From: T1Sed10-7 sp047921175
GTDB taxonomy: Bacteria; Actinomycetota; Nitriliruptoria; Nitriliruptorales; Nitriliruptoraceae
Length of the DNA: 36,281 nucleotides
Direction of reading: 5' to 3'
Assembly (NCBI GenBank): GCA_047921175.1
Contig: JBLRWQ010000029.1
Span: 1-36,281, forward strand
The notes below the pieces were generated by a model. That model made no database searches and had not been told where the DNA came from. It was given only the letters and a program-made list of their open reading frames with translations. Made by a program: the position numbers and the translations under genes. Positions 1 to 7,573 of the stretch are shown here, in pieces. How positions within the stretch are numbered: the first letter of the stretch is position 1; the number at the start of each line of letters is the position of its first letter.

Positions 1-82
1 GGTCGCCGCGATCTTCACCCCCGGCACGCCCATGCGCGAGATCACCGACTGGGTCGCCGCCAACGTGCCGTCGCGCGTCTGA
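1..82 (+). CDS. C-terminus of a cobalamin-binding acyl-CoA mutase subunit (partial)
   Basis: Only the last 26 codons are present (frame from base 2, TGA at 80-82). The peptide contains VAAIFTPGTP followed by a short amphipathic helix. That is how the B12-binding domain of methylmalonyl-CoA mutase and relatives ends: the loop after the last strand carries F-x-P-G-T. The same part of the ecm product in this window reads VAAVFTPKDYG, so the two are related. The position 48 bp before sucC fits a mutase making succinyl-CoA for SucCD. It could equally be the small subunit of another isomerase, such as a 2-hydroxyisobutyryl-CoA mutase, because the specificity-determining part lies outside the window. 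Confidence 0.75.
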   Translation, partial: VAAIFTPGTPMREITDWVAANVPSRV

Positions 83-129
83 GCGCACCCCTCCCACCTC
101 CCACCATCCACCACCACTGAGGAGTCCCG

Positions 130-1308
130 ATGGACCTCGTCGAGTTCCAGGGCAAGCAGCTGTTCGGCCGCAACGCCGTGCCCGTTCCCCCCGCCGGCAG
201 CGTCTGCCGCACCGTCGACGAGATCGTCGCCGCCGCCGAGGAGCACCTCGGTGCCGGCTACGACGCGGTCGTCGTCAAGGCCCAGGTCAAGACCGGCGGG
301 CGCGGCAAGGCCGGCGGGGTGAAGCTCGCCACCTCGGTGGAGGAAGCCCGCGAGCACGCCACCTCGATCCTCGGGCTCGACATCAAGGGCCACACCGTCC
401 AGGTCGTCTACGTCGAGCCGGCCTCCGACATCGTCGAGGAGTACTACCTGTCGGTCATGCACGACCGGGTCGGCAAGGGCCACCTCGTCATCTGCTCCAA
501 GGAGGGCGGGGTCGACATCGAGGAGGTCAACCGCACCAACCCGGAGGCGGTCGTCAAGCGGTCGTTGACCCCGCACGAGACCGCGGGTGGCCTGAAGCTC
601 GAGACCGCCCGGGACATCGTGGTCCAGGCCGCGTTCCCCACCGAGGTCGTCGACGCCGCTGCGGAGCTGCTGGTGCGGCTGTTCGACGCCTACCGGGCCG
701 AGGACGCGACGCTGGCGGAGATCAACCCGCTGATCCGGCGCCCAGACGACTCGGTCATCGCGCTGGACGCCAAGGTCTCGCTGGATGGCAACGCCGCCTT
801 CCGCCACGACGGCTACACCGAGTGGCTGCTCGAGGGGCTCGACGCCGACGATCCCCTGGAGGCCGAGGCCAAGGCCAAGGGCATCCAGTACGTCAAGCTC
901 GACGGCTCGGTCGGGGTGCTCGGCAACGGGGCGGGGCTCGTGATGGCCACCCTGGACGTCGTCGCCCAGAACGGTGGCCGGGCGGCCAACTTCCTCGACG
1001 TCGGCGGCGGTGCCTCCGCGGACGCGATGGCCGAGTCGCTCGGGCTCGTGCTCAAGGACCCGAGCGTGCGCAGCGTGTTCGTCAACATCTTCGGCGGCAT
1101 CACCCGCGGCGAGGAGGTGGCCGGCGGGATCATCGAGGCCACCAAGCGGCTCGGCGACTTCCCGCAGCAGCTGGTCGTCCGCCTGGACGGCACCAACGCC
1201 GAGGAGGGCCGGAGGATGCTGGAGGAGGCCGACCTCGACCAGGTCGTCGCCGCCGCCACGATGCAGGAGGCCGCCGCGACGGCCGTCCGGCTGGCCAGCG
1301 AGGCCTGA
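130..1308 (+). CDS. sucC: Succinyl-CoA synthetase (ADP-forming), beta subunit
   Basis: This is the beta subunit of the TCA-cycle enzyme that converts succinyl-CoA, ADP or GDP, and phosphate to succinate, CoA and NTP. At 392 aa it has the usual length. The N-terminal ATP-grasp domain starts MDLVEFQGKQLF and has the nucleotide-binding segment KAQVKTGGRGKAGGVK near residues 50-66. The C-terminal ligase domain has FLDVGGGASA and VNIFGGITR, which meet the alpha subunit and hold the phosphohistidine loop. A GAGGAG ribosome site lies just before the ATG. sucD follows after 45 bp, so the two form an operon. The preceding B12-domain gene makes succinyl-CoA a likely local metabolite. Confidence 0.97.
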   Translation: MDLVEFQGKQLFGRNAVPVPPAGSVCRTVDEIVAAAEEHLGAGYDAVVVKAQVKTGGRGKAGGVKLATSVEEAREHATSILGLDIKGHTVQVVYVEPASDIVEEYYLSVMHDRVGKGHLVICSKEGGVDIEEVNRTNPEAVVKRSLTPHETAGGLKLETARDIVVQAAFPTEVVDAAAELLVRLFDAYRAEDATLAEINPLIRRPDDSVIALDAKVSLDGNAAFRHDGYTEWLLEGLDADDPLEAEAKAKGIQYVKLDGSVGVLGNGAGLVMATLDVVAQNGGRAANFLDVGGGASADAMAESLGLVLKDPSVRSVFVNIFGGITRGEEVAGGIIEATKRLGDFPQQLVVRLDGTNAEEGRRMLEEADLDQVVAAATMQEAAATAVRLASEA

Positions 1309-1353
1309 GCCCACCCCACGACGCGCCCGTCGCGGCGCCCAAGGAGCTGTCCC

Positions 1354-2241
1354 ATGAGCATCTTCATCGACGAGCAGACCAAGGTCGTGGTCCAGGGCAT
1401 CGGGTCCCAGGGCACCTTCCACGCCAAGCGCAACCAGGACTACGGCACCGAGGTGGTGGCCGGCGTCCACCCGAAGAAGGGCGGGACGACCTGGGCGGAG
1501 CTCGGCGTGCCGGTCTTCGCGACCGTCGCCGAGGCGGTGGAGGCGACCGGCGCCAACACCTCCATGGTGATGGTCCCCGCGCCGTTCACCAAGGACGCCA
1601 TCCTCGAGGCGCACGCGGCCGGCATCGGCACGATCGTGGCCATCACCGAGGGCGTGCCGGTGCACGACATGACCGAGGTGTACGACACGGTCGTCCGACG
1701 CGGGGGCGCGCGCCTGATCGGGCCGAACTGCCCCGGGCTGATCAGCCCCGGCAAGGCCAACGTCGGCATCATCCCCGCCGACATCACCATGCCGGGCCGG
1801 GTCGGGCTGGTGAGCCGCTCGGGCACGCTGACCTACCAGATCATGCACGAGCTGGCCCAGGCCGGCATCGGCATCTCCACCTGCGTCGGCATCGGCGGGG
1901 ACCCGGTGATCGGCACCCAGTTCCTCGACGTCATCAAGGCCTTCGCCGCCGACCCGGACACCGACGCGATCGCCTTCGTCGGCGAGATCGGTGGCTCGGA
2001 GGAGCAGCTCGCCGGGGAGTGGATCCGCGACAACATCCCCGACACGCCGGTGGTCGGCTACATCGCCGGCTTCGAGGCGCCGGAGGGCAAGCAGATGGGC
2101 CACGCCGGTGCCATCGTCAAGGAGGGTGGCCCCGGCGGGGAGTCGGCCGCCGAGAAGAAGGAGCTCCTGGAGGGCTTCGGGATCGCGGTGGCGATGAACC
2201 CGTCCGAGGCGGCGCAGCTGATGATCGAGCGGTTGGCCTGA
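1354..2241 (+). CDS. sucD: Succinyl-CoA synthetase, alpha subunit
   Basis: The alpha subunit binds CoA and carries the catalytic phosphohistidine. At 295 aa it is full length. The CoA-binding Rossmann start reads VVQGIGSQGTFHAKRNQDYG, where most homologues have a G-I-T-G-x-Q-G loop; here it is GIGSQG, a mild variant. GPNCPGLISP follows near residue 125. GHAGAIV near residue 250 contains the histidine that is phosphorylated in the family. An AAGGAG site precedes the ATG. It is co-transcribed with sucC. A small GC hairpin follows the stop codon. Confidence 0.97.
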   Translation: MSIFIDEQTKVVVQGIGSQGTFHAKRNQDYGTEVVAGVHPKKGGTTWAELGVPVFATVAEAVEATGANTSMVMVPAPFTKDAILEAHAAGIGTIVAITEGVPVHDMTEVYDTVVRRGGARLIGPNCPGLISPGKANVGIIPADITMPGRVGLVSRSGTLTYQIMHELAQAGIGISTCVGIGGDPVIGTQFLDVIKAFAADPDTDAIAFVGEIGGSEEQLAGEWIRDNIPDTPVVGYIAGFEAPEGKQMGHAGAIVKEGGPGGESAAEKKELLEGFGIAVAMNPSEAAQLMIERLA

Positions 2242-2247
2242 CCCGGC

Positions 2248-2264
2248 GGTGGCGACGTGCCACC
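2248..2264 (+). terminator. Weak hairpin after sucD
   Basis: GGTGGC (2248-2253) and GCCACC (2259-2264) form a 6-bp stem with a 5-nt loop, starting 7 nt after the sucD stop codon. No T-run follows. It may be a weak or Rho-assisted terminator separating sucCD from glnB. The stem is short enough to arise by chance in such GC-rich DNA. Confidence 0.3.
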
Positions 2265-2290
2265 TCGATGCTGGCGTGACCGGGCAGGGC

Positions 2291-2328
2291 GTAACCGGCG
2301 TGAAACGATCGTGACACCGCCGGGAGAC
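2291..2328 (+). promoter_or_regulatory. GlnR-type nitrogen operator upstream of glnB
   Basis: The sequence reads GTAAC (2291-2295), six bases, GAAAC (2302-2306), six bases, GACAC (2313-2317), six bases, GAGAC (2324-2328). The published actinobacterial GlnR consensus is gTnAC-n6-GaAAC-n6-GtnAC-n6-GAAAC. The first half matches exactly. The third and fourth boxes differ by one base each, and the 11-bp helical phasing is kept. It lies about 150 bp before the glnB start. GlnR controls PII genes in streptomycetes and mycobacteria, so location and motif agree. No GlnR gene is in the window. Confidence 0.65.
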
Positions 2329-2480
2329 ACCTGCCCGCGAGGATCACGCCCTCAGGGTGGACGGCCACCCCGACCAGACGGTGCGCTCGACCGTCGCCCG
2401 CCCGGCGGATGCCGGCGAGGTGGCGGCGAGCCAGGAGCGATCACCCGGCCCGTGGTGGTCGGATCATCGAGGAGGACGAT

Positions 2481-2819
2481 GTGAAGCTCGTCACGGCGAT
2501 CGTGAAGCCCCACAAGCTCGACGAGGTCAAGGAGGCCCTGCAGGCGCTCGGCGTCCAGGGTCTGACCGTCTCCGAGGTCCGGGGCTACGGACGGCAGCGT
2601 GGCCACAGCGAGGTCTACCGCGGTGCGGAGTACACGGTGGAGTTCGTACCGAAGGTCAAGCTCGAGATCCTGATCGACAGCCCCATGCTCGAGGACGTGC
2701 TCGACGCGGTCGTCAAGGCCGCCCAGACCGGCCAGGTCGGCGACGGCAAGGTCTTCGTCACCGACGTGGAGCGGATCGTGCGGATCCGCACCGCTGAGCA
2801 GAACGTCGAGGCCCTCTAG
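2481..2819 (+). CDS. glnB: Nitrogen regulatory protein PII
   Basis: This is the small trimeric sensor of 2-oxoglutarate and ATP/ADP that signals nitrogen status to transporters and enzymes. From the GTG at 2481 it is 112 aa, the standard PII length. GAGGAGGA lies 5-6 nt before this GTG, which decides the start over the longer upstream reading. The N-terminus VKLVTAIVKPHKLDEVKEAL is typical. The T-loop contains Tyr51 within YRGAEYTVEF, the residue uridylylated or adenylylated by GlnD-type enzymes. The C-terminal ATP-binding part has GDGKVFVTDVERIVRIRT. No amtB ammonium channel precedes it, unlike the common actinobacterial amtB-glnK-glnD order. It could be called glnK; sequence alone does not separate the two names. 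Confidence 0.95.
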   Translation: MKLVTAIVKPHKLDEVKEALQALGVQGLTVSEVRGYGRQRGHSEVYRGAEYTVEFVPKVKLEILIDSPMLEDVLDAVVKAAQTGQVGDGKVFVTDVERIVRIRTAEQNVEAL

Positions 2820-2833
2820 CCCTCGATCGACCT

Positions 2834-2873
2834 CGGGAGCGGGGCGACCGGGGTGACCCGGGCCCCGCTCCCG
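2834..2873 (+). terminator. Strong hairpin between glnB and glnD
   Basis: CGGGAGCGGGG (2834-2844) pairs perfectly over 11 bp with CCCCGCTCCCG (2863-2873). Inside it, CCGGG (2848-2852) pairs with CCCGG (2857-2861) around a GTGA loop, a GNRA-type tetraloop. It begins 14 nt after the glnB stop and has no T-run behind it. It probably terminates or trims most glnB transcripts while letting some reach glnD. Protection of the glnB 3' end is another possible role. Confidence 0.6.
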
Positions 2874-2967
2874 TCGTGTCCACGGCGTGTCCGGACCGCC
2901 TGCTCCGGAGCCGTGTCCCGATCGCGGCGAGCCGTGTCCCGAGCGCCCGCCCAGGAGCCGTGCCGAC

Positions 2968-5673
2968 GTGTCCACCCCCACCCGCGCCGATGCCGTCGAC
3001 CCCACCGAGGTGGCCGCCGGGCTGAAGGCGGCGTGGGGGCGGCTCGTCGCGGACGGCCCGGCGCCCGGCCGGCCCTGGCTCCGGGCCGCCACCGCCGTGG
3101 TGGACGGCGCGCTGGCCCGGCTCGCCGCCCCGCACGTGGCCGGGCACCGGCTCGCGGTGGTCGCCGTCGGGGGCTACGGGCGCGGTGAGCTCGCGCCCCG
3201 GTCCGACATCGACCTGGTCCTGCTCCACGACCGCCTCGATACCGGCCTGCTCGAGCAGGCGGTCCGGGGGGTCGTCTACCCGCTGTGGGACGCCGGGCTC
3301 ACGGTCGGCTACGCCGTCCGGGACCGGCGCGAGGCCGTGGGTGCCGCCGACGATGTGGACAGCGCGACCGCGATGCTGGACCTGCGGGTGCTGGCCGGCG
3401 ATCCGGGCTTCGTCGCCCTGGTGCGCGGGGAGCTCCTCCGCCGGCTGCGACGGCGGCCGCACCGGTTCCTCGCCGCCCTGCGCGATGCGGACCGTGCCCG
3501 GCGGGCACGTGCCGGGGACGCCGCCGAGGTGCTCGAACCGCACCTCAAGGACGGCGCCGGGGGGCTGCGTGACGTCCAGTCGCTGCGCTGGGCTGCGGCC
3601 GCCCTGGTCGGCACCGTCGGGCTCGACCCCCTGGTCTCGGCCGGCTACGTGGGGGCGCCGGACCGGCCCCGGCTCGCCGCCGCCGAGGACCGCCTGCTGG
3701 CGGTACGGACGGCGCTGCAGCTCGCCGCCGAGGGGGAGGGCGGCAAGGCGGACGTGCTGCGGCTCGACCGGCACGACGACGTGGCCCGCCGGCTCGGGTA
3801 CGAGGACCGGGCCGAGCACGACCTGGCGCCGCACGGCCTGTTGCGCGACCTCTACCTCGCCACGCGCACCATCGACCACGTGCACCGTCGGGCCTGGGCG
3901 TTGATCGGCGCGGACCTGGCGCGGGGACGGCGCCGGTTGGGCCGCCCGACCGAGCGGGTCGTGGACGGCTTCGAGCTGGTCGACGGGGTGCTGCGACTCC
4001 CCGCCGAGATGGAGGCGCCCGAGCCGGGGCTCGCGACGCGGCTGCTGGTCGCGCTGACCGAGACCGGCGCCGTGCTCGAGCGCGGCAGCGCCGCCCGGCT
4101 GCGGACCGCCGCGGCGCGCTCCGCGGCCTCTGCTGCGATGCCGGACGTGGCCCCGGACGTGGCCCCGGACGTGGCTCCGGACGTGGTCCCGGAGAGCGCG
4201 GAACCCGCGACCGGAGGCGACACACCCGTGCCGTGGGCCTGGCACGACACGGACCGGCACCGGCTGGTCCGGGTCCTGCAGCGCGGGCACGTGGCGCTGC
4301 CGGCGTTGGCGGAGCTCGACGACGTCGGTATCTGGACCGCGATGCTGCCCGAGTGGGCACCGCTGCGCGGCCGGGCCCAGCGCAACCCCTACCACCGCTA
4401 CGCCCTGGACCGCCACGCCTGGCACGCCGCCGCCGAGCTGGGCGAGCTGTTGCGCCGCGAGGCCTGGGCGGCGGAGACCCTGCTGGAGGTCGAGGACCGC
4501 GAGGCGCTGGTGCTCGGGGTCCTGCTGCACGACGTCGGCAAGGTCCGGGGCGAGCCCCACAGCGAGACCGGAGTGCCGCTGGCCGCGGCGCTGGCACGGC
4601 GGATGGGTGCCGCGCCGGCCACGGTGGCGCGCATCGAGCAACTGGTGCGCCTCCATCTCGTCCTCCCCGACGCCGCGCAGCGCCGCGACGTGGCCGACCC
4701 GGCCCTGGCCGTGGAGGTGGCCGAGCGGATCGGGGACCGCTCGATGCTGGCGATGCTGCACCTGCTGGTCGTCGCCGATGGGCGGGCGACCGGCCCCACC
4801 GCCTGGAGCTCCTGGATCGATGCCCTGGTCCGCCGACTCGTGACGAAGGTGCGTGCCGTGTTCGATGAGCTGGATCCCGATGAGGTCGGCGACGGGGCGG
4901 TCGTGACCGCCCGTGCCGCCCAGCAGCTGGCGCCGGAGCTCGGGGCCACCCCGGAGCTGGTGCGCGACCACCTCGCGCAGCTGCCGCGCCGCTATGCCGC
5001 GGCGGTCTCGCCGCGAGCGGTGGTCCGGCACGCACTGCTGGCCAGCACCCGCCCGGGGCAGGTCGAGGTCCGCACCCGGGTGACCCCCGGCGAGGACGAC
5101 CCCGACGGCCTCGAGGGCTTGGACGAGCTCGACGTCGTCGCGATCGACCATCCCGGCTGGTTCGCGAAGGTGGCGGGGGTGGTCGCGCTGCACGGCGGCT
5201 CGATCGCGGCGGCGGACGCGTTCACCCGCGAGGACGGGCTGGCCGTCGACACGTTCAAGGTCGCCCCGCCCGATGGGGCCACCGGGTCCTGGTGGGCCCG
5301 CGTCGAGGGTGACCTGGACGAGGCCGCCGGGGGCCGCCTCGCCGTCCGGGCCCGGGTGCTACGCAAGGCCGCAGCGGAGCGGCCGCGCGCCGACCGGCTG
5401 CCCGAGGTCCCCGCGAAGGTGGTCGCGAGCGAGGACCCGGCTGGCCGGGCCACCGTGCTCGAGGTGCGGGCGCTGGACCGGATCGGGGTGCTCTACACCA
5501 TCGCCACCGCGCTCGCGGAGCTCGAGGTCGACATCGTGATGGCCCGGGTGCAGACGATCGGGCCCGAGGTCACCGACGCCTTCTACCTCACCGACCGGGC
5601 CGGCCGGCCCCTGTCGGCGGACCACCTCGCGGAGCTCGAGCTGGCCGTCCTCGGGGCCCTCGCGGAGCTCTGA
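2968..5673 (+). CDS. glnD: [Protein-PII] nucleotidylyltransferase/removing enzyme
   Basis: GlnD modifies the PII T-loop tyrosine when nitrogen is short and removes the group when glutamine is high. Domain order is classic. A nucleotidyltransferase domain has GGYGRGEL (~68-75) and the metal aspartates SDIDL (~79-83). A GlnD linker contains LKDGAGGLRDVQSLRW. An HD phosphohydrolase domain has LLHDVGKVRG (~520). Two ACT domains start at ~725 (IDHPGWFAKVAGVV) and ~829 (LDRIGVLYTIATAL). From GTG 2968, with AGGAG 10 nt before it, the protein is 901 aa, rather long. An in-frame GTG at 2887 would give 928 aa but has no clear ribosome site. A repeat-encoded Asp-Val-Ala-Pro stretch lies near residue 392 between the nucleotidyltransferase and HD regions. 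In actinobacteria the homologue usually adenylylates PII. Confidence 0.93.
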   Translation: MSTPTRADAVDPTEVAAGLKAAWGRLVADGPAPGRPWLRAATAVVDGALARLAAPHVAGHRLAVVAVGGYGRGELAPRSDIDLVLLHDRLDTGLLEQAVRGVVYPLWDAGLTVGYAVRDRREAVGAADDVDSATAMLDLRVLAGDPGFVALVRGELLRRLRRRPHRFLAALRDADRARRARAGDAAEVLEPHLKDGAGGLRDVQSLRWAAAALVGTVGLDPLVSAGYVGAPDRPRLAAAEDRLLAVRTALQLAAEGEGGKADVLRLDRHDDVARRLGYEDRAEHDLAPHGLLRDLYLATRTIDHVHRRAWALIGADLARGRRRLGRPTERVVDGFELVDGVLRLPAEMEAPEPGLATRLLVALTETGAVLERGSAARLRTAAARSAASAAMPDVAPDVAPDVAPDVVPESAEPATGGDTPVPWAWHDTDRHRLVRVLQRGHVALPALAELDDVGIWTAMLPEWAPLRGRAQRNPYHRYALDRHAWHAAAELGELLRREAWAAETLLEVEDREALVLGVLLHDVGKVRGEPHSETGVPLAAALARRMGAAPATVARIEQLVRLHLVLPDAAQRRDVADPALAVEVAERIGDRSMLAMLHLLVVADGRATGPTAWSSWIDALVRRLVTKVRAVFDELDPDEVGDGAVVTARAAQQLAPELGATPELVRDHLAQLPRRYAAAVSPRAVVRHALLASTRPGQVEVRTRVTPGEDDPDGLEGLDELDVVAIDHPGWFAKVAGVVALHGGSIAAADAFTREDGLAVDTFKVAPPDGATGSWWARVEGDLDEAAGGRLAVRARVLRKAAAERPRADRLPEVPAKVVASEDPAGRATVLEVRALDRIGVLYTIATALAELEVDIVMARVQTIGPEVTDAFYLTDRAGRPLSADHLAELELAVLGALAEL
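4141..4188 (+). repeat. 12-bp tandem repeat inside glnD
   Basis: Four successive 12-bp units (4141, 4153, 4165, 4177) start CCGGACGTGG and differ only in the last bases. They encode repeated Pro-Asp-Val-Ala/Val, an unstructured linker. The unit is a multiple of three, so copy-number changes keep the frame. Confidence 0.9.
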
Positions 5674-5739
5674 GCTCCGCGTCGCAGCGCTCCACCTCGG
5701 TGCGCACTGACCGTCCTGGTCTGCTGCCATCCACGTCGC

Positions 5740-5865
5740 GGGTTGCTCCCCGGGTTCCGTTCGGGCGTGCGAGCGAACCACGGGGAGCAACCCCGGTCCG
5801 GGGCGCTGGTGTCGGGTTGCTCCCCGGGTTCCGTCCGGGCGTGCGAGCGAACCACGGGGAGCAAC
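5740..5865. repeat. Tandem pair of 52-bp imperfect palindromes, 74-bp period (family A)
   Basis: Copies at 5740-5791 and 5814-5865 are identical except at 5761/5835. Each is itself a long hairpin. In copy 1, GGTTGCTCCCCG (5741-5752) pairs with CGGGGAGCAACC (5781-5792), and GGTTC (5753-5757) pairs with GAACC (5775-5779), with A5780 bulged. Copy 2 loses only the outermost pair. The pair fills the gap between the convergent 3' ends of glnD and fumC, so bidirectional termination is the simplest role. The near-identity of the copies suggests duplication or a mobile extragenic palindrome. The rest of the 262-bp gap shows nothing else. Confidence 0.85.
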
Positions 5866-5935
5866 GCCGCGCGCCCGGCCAGGGTGGCCGCCCTGGTGGC
5901 TCGGGGCCGCACCACAGGCCGAGCGCCGCAGCGGG

Positions 5936-7327
5936 CTACAGCACCCCGCCCTCGGTCATCGCCTTGTAGTCGAGCACCCGGTCCAGGGTCTCCTCGCCGA
6001 CGCCCTCCTCGAGTGCCACCTCGCGCAGGGTCTGGCCGGTCTTGTGCGCCTTCTTGGCCAGCTCCGCGGACCGCTCGTAGCCGAGCTCCGGCACCAGCGC
6101 CGTGACCTGCATCAGCGACCGCTCGACGTAGTGGGTGCCGGCGCCGGTCTCCTCGATCCCGGCGATGCACTTGTCCACGAACACCCGCGAGACGTTGGCG
6201 AGCAGGTTCTCGGACTCGATCACGTTGCGGACCATCATCGGGATCATGACGTTGAGCTCGAGGTCGCCGTTCATGCCCCCGATGCCGACCGCGACGTCGT
6301 TGCCCATCACCTGGGCGCAGACCTGCCGGACCGACTCCGGGATGACCGGGTTGACCTTGCCCGGCATGATCGAGCTGCCCGGCTGGATCTCCGGCAGCTG
6401 CAGCTCACCGAGCCCGGTCCGCGGTCCCGACGACAGCCAGCGGATGTCGTTGGCGATCTTGTACAGGCTCGCCGCGACGGTCTTGAGCGCGCCGGACATC
6501 TCCACCAGCGCGTCCATCGCCCCCTGGGCGGCGAAGTGGTTCTCCGCCTCGCGGAAGGGCAGCTCGGTGCGCTCCGCCATCAGCTCGATGACCCGGTCGA
6601 CGAACCCGGGCGGGCAGTTGAGCCCGGTGCCGACCGCCGTACCGCCGAGCGCCAGCTCGTACAGCGATTCGAGCGCCTTGGTGATGCGCACGACGGCGAG
6701 GTCGACCTGCCGGGCGTACCCGCCGAACTCCTGCCCGAGGGTGACCGGCGTCGCGTCCATCAGGTGGGTCCGGCCGGACTTGACCACCTCGGCCCACGCG
6801 TCCTCCTTGTCGTGCAGCGCCGCCGACAGGTGCTCGAGCGCGGGGAGCAGCTTCTCCTTGGCGACCCGCGCCACCGCGACGTGCACCGAGGTGGGGAAGG
6901 TGTCGTTGGAGGACTGCGAGGCGTTGACGTGGTCGTTGGGGTGCACCCGGCCGGAGGTCAGCTCCTCGCCGAGCAGCTGCTTCGCGCGGTTGGCCACCAC
7001 CTCGTTGACGTTCATGTTGGTCGAGGTGCCGGAGCCGGTCTGGTAGGTGTCGACCGGGAAGTGCTCGTCGAGGTTGCCGGCGATGACCTCGTCCGCGGCC
7101 CGCTGGATCGCGTCCGCCACCTCGGCATCGACGACGCCGGATTCCTGGTTGGCGATCGCCGCGGCCCACTTGAGCATCGCGTGGGCGTGGACCACGTCGA
7201 AGGGCACGGGGATCCCGGAGACGGGGAAGTTCTCCACGGCGCGCTGGGTGGAGGCGCCCCACAGCGCGTCGATCGGGATCTGCATCTCGCCCATGGTGTC
7301 CTTGGCGGTGCGGAACTGCTCGCTCAT
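5936..7327 (-). CDS. fumC: Class II fumarate hydratase
   Basis: This enzyme hydrates fumarate to L-malate in the TCA cycle, in the cytoplasm. At 463 aa it has the usual length for the iron-free homotetrameric class. It begins MSEQFRTAKDTMGEMQIP. SGSGTSTNMNVNEV lies near residue 100, TNPG-like substrate loops follow, and the superfamily signature GSSIMPGKVNP (~315-325) holds the catalytic serine loop. The aspartase alternative is less likely, since actinobacterial FumC proteins share this N-terminus and aspartase-specific features were not seen. GAGG precedes the ATG. The gene faces glnD and is divergent from ilvA. A TAGCGT box on this strand at 7454-7459 would give a ~120-nt leader. Confidence 0.95.
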   Translation of the reverse strand: MSEQFRTAKDTMGEMQIPIDALWGASTQRAVENFPVSGIPVPFDVVHAHAMLKWAAAIANQESGVVDAEVADAIQRAADEVIAGNLDEHFPVDTYQTGSGTSTNMNVNEVVANRAKQLLGEELTSGRVHPNDHVNASQSSNDTFPTSVHVAVARVAKEKLLPALEHLSAALHDKEDAWAEVVKSGRTHLMDATPVTLGQEFGGYARQVDLAVVRITKALESLYELALGGTAVGTGLNCPPGFVDRVIELMAERTELPFREAENHFAAQGAMDALVEMSGALKTVAASLYKIANDIRWLSSGPRTGLGELQLPEIQPGSSIMPGKVNPVIPESVRQVCAQVMGNDVAVGIGGMNGDLELNVMIPMMVRNVIESENLLANVSRVFVDKCIAGIEETGAGTHYVERSLMQVTALVPELGYERSAELAKKAHKTGQTLREVALEEGVGEETLDRVLDYKAMTEGGVL

Positions 7328-7453
7328 CGGGGGACCTCACTGGTCGGATCGGGTTCGGGTCGGGAGCTCGCCGGTCGGCGGCGAGGCGACGCACGTCCCG
7401 CACGTCCCGCAGGGCGCGCGGGCGCATCGCGGTACGAGGACGGGTCGCCACCG

Positions 7454-7459
7454 ACGCTA
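7454..7459 (-). promoter_or_regulatory. Candidate -10 box for fumC (TAGCGT)
   Basis: TAGCGT on the minus strand matches the actinobacterial TAnnnT -10 form and lies in the fumC/ilvA divergent gap, 127 nt before the fumC start. No clear -35 box was seen. Confidence 0.4.
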
Positions 7460-7524
7460 GTGGAGCCCGGCCGAGGCCGCGGCGGCGCCGGCACCGAGGT
7501 GGCGGCGACGGCCCGATCCGTCAC

Positions 7525-7530
7525 TAGGCT
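7525..7530 (+). promoter_or_regulatory. Candidate -10 box for ilvA (TAGGCT)
   Basis: TAGGCT lies 43 nt before the ilvA GTG. It matches TAnnnT and resembles the boxes before several other genes here. No -35 was seen. Confidence 0.45.
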
Positions 7531-7573
7531 CGAACGGAGGTCGACCTGGGTGCCCCGGTCGGAGGGAGGCCGT

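Noticed and set aside
2758..5193. Long open frame antisense to glnD (811 codons), and similar long frames opposite fumC, ecm, hoxF and hoxH
   Set aside because: Very high GC makes stop codons rare in the other frames. Their translations are low-complexity Arg/Gly/Pro/His-rich and match no fold, while the sense frames carry complete motifs.
5740..5865. A CRISPR array
   Set aside because: There are only two repeats, each a palindrome longer than CRISPR repeats, with a GC-rich linker and no cas genes.
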